A stretch of 64,000 nucleotides of DNA from Pseudomonas sp. BN417 (GTDB lineage Bacteria > Pseudomonadota > Gammaproteobacteria > Pseudomonadales > Pseudomonadaceae), in NCBI RefSeq assembly GCF_029871205.1, contig NZ_SSOJ01000067.1:108693-172692 (forward strand). The letters are read 5' to 3'. The position numbers and the translations under genes are program-made. Numbering within the stretch: the stretch's first letter is position 1; every line of letters begins with the position of its first letter. Below, in pieces: positions 27,990 to 35,897 of this stretch. The notes below the pieces were generated by a model. It searched no databases, was not told the origin of the DNA, and worked only from the letters and a program-made list of their open reading frames with translations.

Positions 27990-28679
27990 ATGATCCGCTC
28001 TATCTTGCTGTTTTGCCTGTTGTTCTCCGCCGTAACCGAAGCCGCCGCCCCCCGCACTTTCAACGAGGCCAAGAAGGTCGCCTGGAAGCTCTATGCCACC
28101 CACCCGGTGGAGTTCTATTGCGGCTGCCGCTACGAGGGCAACCGGGTGGACCTGAAAAGTTGCGGCTATGTGCCGAGGAAGGCGCCGCAGAGGGCCAAGC
28201 GCATCGAGTGGGAGCACATAGTGCCGGCCTGGGTGATCGGCCATCAGCGCCAGTGCTGGCAGAAGGGCGGGCGCAAGAACTGCACCGAGAACGACCCCAC
28301 CTACCAGCGCGCCGAAGCCGATCTGCACAACCTGGTGCCTAGCATCGGCGAGGTGAACGGCGACCGCAGCAATTACAGCTTCGCCTGGCTGCCGCAAAAG
28401 CCCAGCCAGTACGGCGCCTGTCCCATGGTGGTGGACTTCAAGGCGCGAAAGGCCATGCCGCGCCAGCAGATCCGCGGGATGATCGCGCGCACCTACTTCT
28501 ACATGAGCGACCGTTACAACCTGCGTATCTCCAGCCAGGACCGCAAGCTCTACAACGCCTGGAACCGCCAGTACCCGGTGGAAGCCTGGGAGCGCAACCG
28601 CAACCAGCGCGTGGCCTGCGTGATGGGCTATGGCAATCCCTTCGTGGGCAAGGTGGATATGGGCGCCTGCCGGCGCTAG
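27990..28679 (+). CDS. endA: Endonuclease I (periplasmic/extracellular DNase)
   Basis: The 229-residue protein belongs to the EndA/Dns/Vvn family of non-specific nucleases. An N-terminal signal peptide (MIRSILLFCLLFSAVTEAAA) indicates export. The beta-beta-alpha metal catalytic segment is visible: RIEWEHIVPAWVIG with the catalytic histidine, then ADLHNLVPSIGEVNGDRSNYSF with the metal-binding asparagine. Cysteines in YCGCRYEG, KSCGY, QCW, NCTEN and VACVMGY would form disulfides. The ATG at 27990 gives the best signal peptide; 27978 is an alternative. It diverges from the LexA-controlled small operon, so damage induction is possible but unproven. Confidence 0.9.
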   Translation: MIRSILLFCLLFSAVTEAAAPRTFNEAKKVAWKLYATHPVEFYCGCRYEGNRVDLKSCGYVPRKAPQRAKRIEWEHIVPAWVIGHQRQCWQKGGRKNCTENDPTYQRAEADLHNLVPSIGEVNGDRSNYSFAWLPQKPSQYGACPMVVDFKARKAMPRQQIRGMIARTYFYMSDRYNLRISSQDRKLYNAWNRQYPVEAWERNRNQRVACVMGYGNPFVGKVDMGACRR

Positions 28680-28710
28680 GTAACTTCGCCCGGCGAGCAC
28701 TGAACCGGAG

Positions 28711-28774
28711 GTAGGGTGCGCCGTGCGCACAGGTGAGCCGGCACGGGGTGTCCGGTGCGCGCAGCGTACCCTAC
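28711..28774. repeat. Palindromic repeat, GTAGGGTGMGCC family, copy 2
   Basis: Left arm GTAGGGTGCGCCGTGCGCAC (28711-28730) and right arm at 28754-28774 ending CCCTAC are inverted complements with a few mismatches. The right end contains the TAG stop codon of the helicase gene on the minus strand, preceded by a CCG codon, just as in the repeat at the end of tctA. Confidence 0.75.
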
Positions 28775-31032
28775 GGAAAAGCGCGTGGCTTCTCCATGGA
28801 CCACCAGCTTGGCAGCAGCCGTTTCACCTCCGGCCGGGCGAAGCGGTCGTCGATCAGGTACACCACGCCCTGGTCTTCAGTCGTACGGATCACCCGCCCG
28901 GCGGCCTGCACCACCTTCTGCAGGCCTGGATAGAGATAGGCGTAGTCGTACCCAGCGCCGAACAGGCTGGCCATGCGCTGTCTGAGCTGTTCGTTCACCG
29001 GGTTCAGTTGTGGCAGGCCGAGGGTGGCGATGAAGGCGCCGATCAGGCGTTCGCCCGGCAGGTCGATGCCTTCGCCGAAAGCCCCACCGAGCACGGCGAA
29101 GCCTATGCCCTGTCCGCCGGCGTCGAAGCGCTGGATGAAGGCCTGGCGCTCGGCTTCGTTCATTTGCCGCGCCTGCAGCCAGATGGGCACTTGCGGCTGC
29201 TCGCGGGCGAACAGGGCGGCCACCTGCTGCAGGTAGTCGTAGCTGCTGAAGAAGGCCAGGTAGTTGCCGGGGCGCTCGCCGAACTGCCGGGCCATCAACT
29301 CGGCTATGGGCGCGAGGGAGCTGGCGCGGTGCTGGTAGCGGGTGGATACCTCGGCGGCAACGCGCACCTGCAGTTGCCCTGCATTGAAGGGCGAGTCCAC
29401 TTCCAGCCAGGGCGTATTGCGCGCCAGCCCCAGCAGGTCGCTGTAGTAGTGGCGCGGGTTGAGGGTGGCGGAGAAGAGCACGGTGGAGCGGCTGGCGGCG
29501 AAGCGCGGCTCGAGGAAGGGCGCCGGCACCAGGTTGCGCAGGCACAGGCGCGACAGGTCGCGGCCACCCTTGCCTGGGCGCTTGCTGAGGTCGAACAGCG
29601 AATGGCTGTCGAACTGTTCGGTCATGCGAACGAACTGCATGGCTTCGAAATAGAAGTCCTGCAGGGCGTTGTCCCGCGCCGTGGGGTTGTCGGTGAGGTA
29701 GTCGGTGATGGCGGTGACCGCCCCCTGCAGGGCATTCAGCAGTTTCTGCGGTGGTTCGGCGTAGGCGCAGTAGTCCTCCGCCTGCGCCTTGTTCAGTTCG
29801 CTCCAGCTGCGGCCGACCCGCTCCAGGGGCTTTTTCAGTACGGCCGGCGCCGTCTTGCGCAGGGTCTTGAGGCTCAGTTGGTCGAGCTCGGCTGAATACA
29901 TCTTGCGCGCCCGGTCCACCAGGTTGTGCGCTTCGTCCACCAGCACCGACACGCGCCACTGGTTGGCGCTGGCCAGGCCAAAGAGCAGGGCGCTGGTGTC
30001 GAAGTAGTAGTTGTAGTCACCCACTACCAGGTCGCTCCAGCGCGCCATTTCCTGGGCCAGGTAATAGGGGCAGACCTGATGGGCGAGGGCGACCTCGCGC
30101 AGGGTCTCGCGATCCAGCCAGCGCCGCTGCGCAGCCGCCTCGCGCGCCGCAGGCAGACGGTCGTAGAAGCCCCGGGCCAGGGGGCAGGATTCGCCATGGC
30201 AGGCGTTTTCCGGGTGCTCGCAGGCCTTGTCGCGGGCTACCAGCTCCAGTACGCGCAGGGGTTCTGCGCGAATCTGGCGCAAGGCGTCGAGGGCCAACTG
30301 GCGGCCAGGTGTCTTGGCGGCGAGGAAGAACACCTTGTCCAGGGCCTGGCGCTGGAAGGCCTTGAGCAGTGGGAACAGGGTGCCGAGGGTCTTGCCGATG
30401 CCGGTGGGGGCCTGAGCCATGAGGCAGCAGCCGGTGCTCACCGCCTTGTACACGGCTTCGGCGAGCTGACGCTGCCCGTGGCGGAACCCCGCATGGGGAA
30501 AGGTCAGGGTTTCCAGCGCGGCATTGCGTGCGCCAACATGGGCAAGCTCCTGCTCCGCCCAGGCGATGAAGCGCTGGCACTGCTCCTCGAAGAAAGCTCG
30601 CAAGTCGCCGGCCCTATGGCGCTCGGTGAGCAGGGTTTCCTTCTGGCTGCCGATATCGAAATACACCAGCGCCAGTTCGATCTCTGGCAGCGATTGCTGT
30701 TGGCAGAGCAGCCAGCCATAGACCTTGAGCTGAGCCCAATGCAACTGCCGATGGTTGGCCGGCATGCGCTGGAGGTCGCCGCGGTAGGTCTTCACCTCCT
30801 CGAGGCGGCCACGCGCCGGGTCGTAGCCATCGGCGCGACCGCGTACCCGCAGGGGACCGAACTCGCCGCTGAGGGCCAGTTCGGCCTGGTAGCCCTCGCC
30901 TCGGCGGCTGGCCACCAGGGCATGACCGGCCATGCCTTCCTGGGCGGTGGGGGCGGGCGTGAAGCGCAGGTCGAGGTCGCCGCATTTCGCAGTGAACTCG
31001 CAGAGCGCACGCACGGCCACGCTGTAGGCCAT
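28771..31032 (-). CDS. DinG/XPD-like Fe-S helicase with N-terminal PD-(D/E)XK-like nuclease domain
   Basis: The 753-residue protein combines two modules. Residues about 1-170 look like a PD-(D/E)XK nuclease of the Cas4/AddB type (GRADGYD followed by LEEVKTYRGD). The rest is a superfamily 2 helicase with Walker A APTGIGKT, an Fe-S cysteine set in KACEHPENACHGESCPLA plus VCPYY, DEAH in LVDEAHNLVD, GGAFGEGIDLPGERL (motif V) and QAAGRVIRT (motif VI). This suggests a 5'-3' helicase for branched or damaged DNA. Its start is 2 bp after the FAN1 stop, so both share the upstream LexA box. The stop codon lies in a repeat. Confidence 0.9.
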   Translation of the reverse strand: MAYSVAVRALCEFTAKCGDLDLRFTPAPTAQEGMAGHALVASRRGEGYQAELALSGEFGPLRVRGRADGYDPARGRLEEVKTYRGDLQRMPANHRQLHWAQLKVYGWLLCQQQSLPEIELALVYFDIGSQKETLLTERHRAGDLRAFFEEQCQRFIAWAEQELAHVGARNAALETLTFPHAGFRHGQRQLAEAVYKAVSTGCCLMAQAPTGIGKTLGTLFPLLKAFQRQALDKVFFLAAKTPGRQLALDALRQIRAEPLRVLELVARDKACEHPENACHGESCPLARGFYDRLPAAREAAAQRRWLDRETLREVALAHQVCPYYLAQEMARWSDLVVGDYNYYFDTSALLFGLASANQWRVSVLVDEAHNLVDRARKMYSAELDQLSLKTLRKTAPAVLKKPLERVGRSWSELNKAQAEDYCAYAEPPQKLLNALQGAVTAITDYLTDNPTARDNALQDFYFEAMQFVRMTEQFDSHSLFDLSKRPGKGGRDLSRLCLRNLVPAPFLEPRFAASRSTVLFSATLNPRHYYSDLLGLARNTPWLEVDSPFNAGQLQVRVAAEVSTRYQHRASSLAPIAELMARQFGERPGNYLAFFSSYDYLQQVAALFAREQPQVPIWLQARQMNEAERQAFIQRFDAGGQGIGFAVLGGAFGEGIDLPGERLIGAFIATLGLPQLNPVNEQLRQRMASLFGAGYDYAYLYPGLQKVVQAAGRVIRTTEDQGVVYLIDDRFARPEVKRLLPSWWSMEKPRAFP

Positions 31033-31034
31033 GG

Positions 31035-32666
31035 TCAGTCCTCCGCCCACTGCACGTAGCAGACGTCCACGGGGATCTCGTGGCGGGCGCAGAATTCCAG
31101 CCACCGTAACTGGTTGTCCTGCAGGCGGTCGCCGGGGCCCTTCACCTCGATCAGGCGGTAGCGGCGCTCTTCTGGCCAGAACTGGATCAGGTCGGGCAAC
31201 CCGGCGCGATTGGCCTTGATATCGGCCAGGATGCGCTGAAAGCAGGCCTTGAGGTGCGCAGCCGGCAGGCACGCCAGGGCCTGGTCCAGGAGCGCTTCAT
31301 CCAGGTTGCCCCAGTAGACGAAAGGCGAGAGCAGACCCCGCTTGGTGGCATAGGTGCGGCGGATATTGGCCTGGTATTCGTCGCTGTCCAGTTGCGCCAG
31401 GCAGGCGGCGAAGCGTTCGGCGCGGCGCGAATGGAAGTCCGGGCTGAGCAGGTCAGCCGGGCCGTTGTGGAAGGGATGGAAGAAGGCGCCGGGCACCGCA
31501 GCGAAGATGGCGTCCCAGCAGAGGAGGCCGAACAGGGAGTTGAGCAGGGTGTTCTCCACGTAGTGCACCGGCGCGCTTTCCTCAACGAAGTGCAGCAGCA
31601 CGGCGTGCTCCACCGATAGCGGCTCCGGCGGTTGCGGCAGGACCAGGTCGAGTCGGCGTACCGGCGCGCTGCCGGCGGGTGACTCCTTGGGCAGGCCCAG
31701 CTTGCGCCGCAGGCGCGGCAGGATGCGCGCCAGATGCTGCTGTTCCTCCTCGCTCTCGGGGGTCTCCCAGGCCTCCTGCGCCAAGCCGAAGGCCTCGTCA
31801 TGGGCGCCGAGGCGCTCCAGTACACGAATGCGCCGTACCCGTGCGCCCAGGTATTCGCAGAGACTGTAGAGGCTCAGCGCCGCATCCAGCAGTGCGCTGC
31901 GCTCGCAGTGCTGGGCGACCTGGAACAGCAGCTTGCGCCGGCGTGCGTCCAGCCAGGGGTTGTCGTGGGGTTTCAGGGGCAGTTCGCTCAGCAACTCGTC
32001 CAGTGCTTCGCCCGCCTCGAAGCGCTCCCGCCAGCGGTGCAGGCGCAGGTAGTACTCCAGGTCGGCACGCTCGCGGAAGCCCCGCGCGGAAGCGTCGATC
32101 TCGACCTTCTCATACTGGTAGATGCCGAGGTCGGAGAGCACGAACTCGGACCAGTCCTGGTAGAGGTTGCCGAAGAACATCAGCCGCAAGCGGTCGCAGA
32201 TGTCCATCAGTTCGAGCGCAAAGATGCGGTCCTGGCTGGCCGGATACCAGGCAGCGAAAGAACGCGGTTCAGGGTGTTCGGCGAGCAGGGCGCCCAGGCG
32301 CTCGGCCTTGCGCCCCGGTGCCTTGCCGAAACAGGCATCCACCTCGGCCAGGGTGAGCAGGCCGAAGAGTTGCGTGAGGTCCAGGTGGGGCGCCGCGTCG
32401 ACCCATCCCAAGTCCACCAGCGGCGCCACCGCGTCGAGGGTGTCGCCGATCTCGGCATAGCTCAGCTTGCTGGCGCGGAAGCGTGTGCCCTTGCGCATCA
32501 CCATGCGCACCAGCAGCGCCTGGGAGGCGCGGGGCAGGGCACGGAAGCCTTCGATGAAGGCTTGCTCCTCGGCAGTCAGCAGATCGCTGTAACGCTCGCT
32601 GATCCAGTCGAGCAGGGTGTGGAAGTTGTTCAGGTAGTAGAAGGGATCTTCGAGGGCGGCGGGCAT
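31035..32666 (-). CDS. FAN1-type VRR-NUC structure-specific nuclease
   Basis: The 543-residue protein matches bacterial FAN1. A long helical SAP/TPR-like N-terminal and middle region (YYLNNFHTLLDWI at the start, DLTQLFGLL, QVAQHCERSALLDAAL) is followed by a C-terminal VRR-NUC domain. The PD-(D/E)XK catalytic residues appear in GLPDLIQFW and YRLIEVKGPGDRLQDNQLRWLEF. FAN1 cuts 5' flaps and helps remove interstrand crosslinks; a P. aeruginosa FAN1 has been studied structurally. It is the first gene after LexA box 2 and is translationally linked to the helicase gene. Confidence 0.93.
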   Translation of the reverse strand: MPAALEDPFYYLNNFHTLLDWISERYSDLLTAEEQAFIEGFRALPRASQALLVRMVMRKGTRFRASKLSYAEIGDTLDAVAPLVDLGWVDAAPHLDLTQLFGLLTLAEVDACFGKAPGRKAERLGALLAEHPEPRSFAAWYPASQDRIFALELMDICDRLRLMFFGNLYQDWSEFVLSDLGIYQYEKVEIDASARGFRERADLEYYLRLHRWRERFEAGEALDELLSELPLKPHDNPWLDARRRKLLFQVAQHCERSALLDAALSLYSLCEYLGARVRRIRVLERLGAHDEAFGLAQEAWETPESEEEQQHLARILPRLRRKLGLPKESPAGSAPVRRLDLVLPQPPEPLSVEHAVLLHFVEESAPVHYVENTLLNSLFGLLCWDAIFAAVPGAFFHPFHNGPADLLSPDFHSRRAERFAACLAQLDSDEYQANIRRTYATKRGLLSPFVYWGNLDEALLDQALACLPAAHLKACFQRILADIKANRAGLPDLIQFWPEERRYRLIEVKGPGDRLQDNQLRWLEFCARHEIPVDVCYVQWAED

Positions 32667-32693
32667 GGCGAGGGCGGGTGAGCCGGGCTATTA

Positions 32694-32709
32694 CTGTGGA
32701 TTTATACAG
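32694..32709 (-). promoter_or_regulatory. LexA box (SOS operator) 2
   Basis: CTGTGGATTTATACAG fits CTG-N10-CAG, with flanks (TTA before, ATAT after) nearly identical to LexA box 1. It ends 27 bp before the FAN1 start codon, the usual position for LexA to block a promoter. Confidence 0.85.
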
Positions 32710-32739
32710 ATATCAGGCCCGGCCGGTTCGCGGCAAATG

Positions 32740-33171
32740 GATTTCGATCAGTGGGGCTCAAGTGGCCGCAGCCAGCACTTGGCTGCGTAGCCAGGCCAGC
32801 GTCGGGTCGCCCGTGCCGCGCTGGTGCCGCTGTTGCTGGCGCTGCGGATACCGATGCCGGCGTTCGGCTTCGCCACCAAGGCACCGACCTGGGTATGGAC
32901 GGGTGTAGTCTACGGCGTCTGCTTCATTTCCCTGGCGCTGATCCTGGCGCCCCGTCTGGGTGTGAGCGGCTTAGTCGCCGCGGCGGTGGCGGGGCAGATG
33001 CTGGCGTCCCTGGCCCTCGATCACTTCGGCCTGATGGGGCTGCCGGCGCGGCCGCTGAATATGGGCAAGGCGCTGGGGGCGCTGCTGCTGGTCGCCGGGG
33101 TGGTGGTGCAGACCTTCAGCACCGAGGCGCCCGGCCAGGCTGGGCCTGTGCCGGAGCGTTCCGCTGGCTAG
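32740..33171 (+). pseudogene. Remnant of a YdcZ-type (DUF606) DMT transporter gene
   Basis: The frame at 32824-33171 encodes a clear C-terminal half of a YdcZ-like protein: WVWTGVVYGVCFISLALILAPRLGVSGLVAAAVAGQMLASLALDHFGLMGLPARPLNMGKALGALLL. Upstream, an N-terminal-like piece (GAQVAAAS ... GSPV) is in another frame and shifts into the transporter frame (RAALVPLLLAL) near 32812. The first helix and a start codon with a ribosome binding site are missing. Truncation plus a frameshift indicates a decayed gene, next to the SOS operon promoter. The 235 bp after it hold nothing recognised. Confidence 0.65.
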
Positions 33172-33406
33172 CTGGCGCCGGGACCTGCGCGACACCATTC
33201 AATTTGTCGTGCCTGAAGTTAAAAAACCTATATCCGAAGCCTTCTGCCGCGCGGGCCCCGCGCTTTCGGTGCGTGCAGCTTTTTCCTAGCCAGCGACTAC
33301 AAAAATCATAATTTCGCGAATCCCTCGCTCTGAACAGAATGCGGCCAACCCCGACAGTTAGCCGCAACTGCAGAACAACAATGATCAGAGTCAGAGGAGG
33401 CAAGCC

Positions 33407-34726
33407 ATGACCGACCTGAATCAAACCGCCTTTCAGAAGTACACGGGCGTGACCGTTGAAAAAATGGAAATCGACACGCTCGTGGTCGGCGCCGGTCAGG
33501 CCGGTGTAGCTATGAGTGAGCACCTGAGCAAGCTCGGCGTGCCCCATCTGGTCCTGGAGCGCAATCGCATCGCCGAAGCCTGGCGCACCGGCCGCTGGGA
33601 TTCGCTGGTCGCCAACGGCCCGGCCTGGCACGATCGCTTCCCGGGGCTGGAGTTCGACGGCCTCGACCCCGACGCCTTCGCCTCGAAAGACCAGGTCGCG
33701 GCCTACTTCGAAGCCTATGCCAAGACGTTCGACGCTCCCATCCGCACCGGTGTGGAGGTGAAGTCGGTGGTGCGCAATGCGGACCGGCCGGGCTTCACCA
33801 TCGAAACCTCGGAAGGTGTGATCGAGGCCCGGCGCGTGGTGTCCGCCACCGGGCCCTTCCAGCGCCCGATCATCCCGCCGATCGCGCCCAAGGATGATGC
33901 GATCACGCAGATTCACTCCGCCCAGTACTACAACCCGCAGCAGCTGCCCGAAGGCGCCGTTCTGGTGGTGGGCGCCGGTTCTTCCGGTGTACAGATCGCC
34001 GATGAATTGCAACGTGCCGGCAAGCAGGTCTACCTCTCGGTTGGGCCGCACGATCGTCCGCCGCGTGCCTATCGCAATCGAGACTTCTGCTGGTGGTTGG
34101 GTGTTCTCGGCCTGTGGGACATGGAAGCCGCACAACCGGGCAAGGAGCACGTCACCATCGCCGTGAGTGGCGCCCGTGGCGGCCATACCGTCGATTTCCG
34201 CGCGTTGGCCAAGCAGGGCATCACCCTCGTCGGCCTGACCAAGGCATTCGAGGACGGCGTGGTGACGTTCCAGTCGGACCTTGCCGACAACCTCGCCCGT
34301 GGTGATGAGAACTACCTGGCGCTGCTGGACGCAGCCGACGCCTACATCGCCCGCAACCGCCTGGACCTGCCGGAAGAGCCTGAAGCGCGTTTCTTCCTCC
34401 CGCAGCCGGAATGCGTGACCAATCCCATTCTCGAGCTCGACCTGGCCAAGGCCGGTGTGACCTCGATCATCTGGGCGACCGGCTATGCAGTGGATTTCAG
34501 CTGGCTGAAGGTCAATGCCTTCGATGGCAACGGCAAGCCGCAGCATCAGCGTGGTGTGTCGAGCGAGCCTGGCATCTATTTCGTCGGCCTGCCCTGGCTG
34601 TCGCGCCGTGGCTCCACCTTCATCTGGGGGGTGTGGCACGACGCCAAGCACATCGCCGACCACATCGCTACGCAGTGCAAGTACCTCGCCTATCGCGATG
34701 CCGGACAACGCCAGGCGGAAAGCTGA
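33407..34726 (+). CDS. Flavin-containing monooxygenase-like NAD(P)/FAD oxidoreductase
   Basis: The 439-residue protein has an FAD-binding GxGxxG at residues about 25-35 (VVGAGQAGVAMSEHL), a class B-type WRTGRWDSL signature region, and a second NADPH-binding Rossmann motif (VLVVGAGSSGVQIADEL). WATGYAVDFSWL is near the C-terminus. It fits the CzcO/FMO group that oxygenates N- or S-containing, or carbonyl, substrates. A GAGGAGG-like site precedes the ATG. It heads an operon with RidA, DUF1028 and an ArgE-like deacylase, suggesting that it starts oxidation of a nitrogenous compound. Confidence 0.88.
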   Translation: MTDLNQTAFQKYTGVTVEKMEIDTLVVGAGQAGVAMSEHLSKLGVPHLVLERNRIAEAWRTGRWDSLVANGPAWHDRFPGLEFDGLDPDAFASKDQVAAYFEAYAKTFDAPIRTGVEVKSVVRNADRPGFTIETSEGVIEARRVVSATGPFQRPIIPPIAPKDDAITQIHSAQYYNPQQLPEGAVLVVGAGSSGVQIADELQRAGKQVYLSVGPHDRPPRAYRNRDFCWWLGVLGLWDMEAAQPGKEHVTIAVSGARGGHTVDFRALAKQGITLVGLTKAFEDGVVTFQSDLADNLARGDENYLALLDAADAYIARNRLDLPEEPEARFFLPQPECVTNPILELDLAKAGVTSIIWATGYAVDFSWLKVNAFDGNGKPQHQRGVSSEPGIYFVGLPWLSRRGSTFIWGVWHDAKHIADHIATQCKYLAYRDAGQRQAES

Positions 34727-34776
34727 TCCAACCCCGATTCGCACATTCAAGCAGACAGATTAAAGGAGGCAATCCG

Positions 34777-35208
34777 ATGCCGACCCATACTCGCATCCGC
34801 ATGTTCAATACCAAGGACACTTATCCCAACCAGACGCTGGATAACGACCTCTGCCAGGCGGTGCGCGCCGGCAACACCGTCTATGTGCGTGGCCAGGTCG
34901 GGACCGACTTCGAAGGGCGCCTGGTAGGCCTCGGCGACCCGCGCGCCCAGACCGAGCAGGCGATGAAGAACGTCAAGCAACTGCTGGAAGAGGCGGGCAG
35001 CGACCTGTCGCACATCGTCAAGACCACCACCTACCTGATCGACCCGCGCTACCGCGAGCCGGTGTATCAGGAAGTGGGCAAGTGGCTGAAGGGGGTCTTC
35101 CCCATCTCCACCGGTCTGGTGGTGTCGGCCCTGGGTCAGCCGCAGTGGCTGATGGAGATTGACGTGATCGCAGTGATCCCGGACGACTGGCAGCCGGTGC
35201 AGGTATAA
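34777..35208 (+). CDS. RidA-family imine/enamine deaminase-like protein
   Basis: The 143-residue protein belongs to the YjgF/YER057c/UK114 (Rid) superfamily. It shows VYVRGQVGTDFEGRLVGLGDPRAQTEQAMKNVKQLLEEAG, then the C-terminal ISTGLVVSALGQPQWLMEIDVIAVI. Archetypal RidA uses an arginine in a C-terminal R(N/S)xVxVxxLxxP motif. Here that position reads ISTGLVVSALGQP, without the arginine, so it is probably one of the Rid1-7 paralogue groups with a specialised substrate. A strong AAAGGAGG site precedes the ATG. It lies between the monooxygenase and DUF1028 genes. Confidence 0.88.
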   Translation: MPTHTRIRMFNTKDTYPNQTLDNDLCQAVRAGNTVYVRGQVGTDFEGRLVGLGDPRAQTEQAMKNVKQLLEEAGSDLSHIVKTTTYLIDPRYREPVYQEVGKWLKGVFPISTGLVVSALGQPQWLMEIDVIAVIPDDWQPVQV

Positions 35209-35219
35209 GGAGCAAGGCT

Positions 35220-35897
35220 ATGACGTTCTCCATCATCGGTCGTTGCCCGGAAACCGGGCAACTCGGCATCGCCATCAGCTCGTCCAGCATCGCCGTTGGC
35301 GCCCGCTGCCCCTGGGTGCGGGCCGGGGTCGGAGCGGTGGCGACCCAGAACGTCACCCTGCCGGCCCTGGGGCCGCAGATCCTCGATCTGCTCGATGGTC
35401 AGCAGCTGGAGCCCGCCGAGGCACTGGACCGGGCATTGAGCAGCAATGGCTGGAGCCAGTACCGGCAGGTGACGGTGATCGACGGCCAGGGCCGCGTCGC
35501 CTTGTTCAGTGGTAGCGAGGCGCTGGGTTTGCACAATGCGGTGGCTGGCGAGCAATGCGCCGCCGCCGGCAACCTGCTGGCCGGGACCCAGGTGATAGAA
35601 GCGATGGTGCAGGCCTTCGAGACGGCGACTGGGCTGCTCGCCGACCGCCTGCTGGCGGCCATGCACGCCGCCATGGTGGCCGGGGGCGAAGCCGGGCCGG
35701 TGCATTCGGCGGCGCTGAAGGTGGTGGGTGATCTCACCTGGCCGATCGTCGACCTGCGGGTGGACTGGGCGGACGAGGACCCCATCGGCCAGTTGGATGG
35801 CCTCTGGCAGGCTTATCGGCCGCAGATGCAGGACTATCTCACCCGGGCGCTGGACCCCACCGCGGCGCCCAGCTACGGGGTGCCGGGCGATGAGTGA
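35220..35897 (+). CDS. DUF1028 family protein (Ntn-hydrolase-like)
   Basis: The 225-residue protein has the DUF1028 start MTFSIIGRCPETGQLGIAISSSSIAVGARCPWVRAGVGAVATQ, followed by NVTLPALGPQILDLL and GLHNAVAGEQCAAAGNLLAGTQVIEAM. DUF1028 proteins adopt an Ntn-hydrolase-like fold and are frequent neighbours of Rid proteins and amidases. Their reaction is not established. Its stop overlaps the start of the ArgE-like gene, indicating coupled translation. Confidence 0.88.
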   Translation: MTFSIIGRCPETGQLGIAISSSSIAVGARCPWVRAGVGAVATQNVTLPALGPQILDLLDGQQLEPAEALDRALSSNGWSQYRQVTVIDGQGRVALFSGSEALGLHNAVAGEQCAAAGNLLAGTQVIEAMVQAFETATGLLADRLLAAMHAAMVAGGEAGPVHSAALKVVGDLTWPIVDLRVDWADEDPIGQLDGLWQAYRPQMQDYLTRALDPTAAPSYGVPGDE

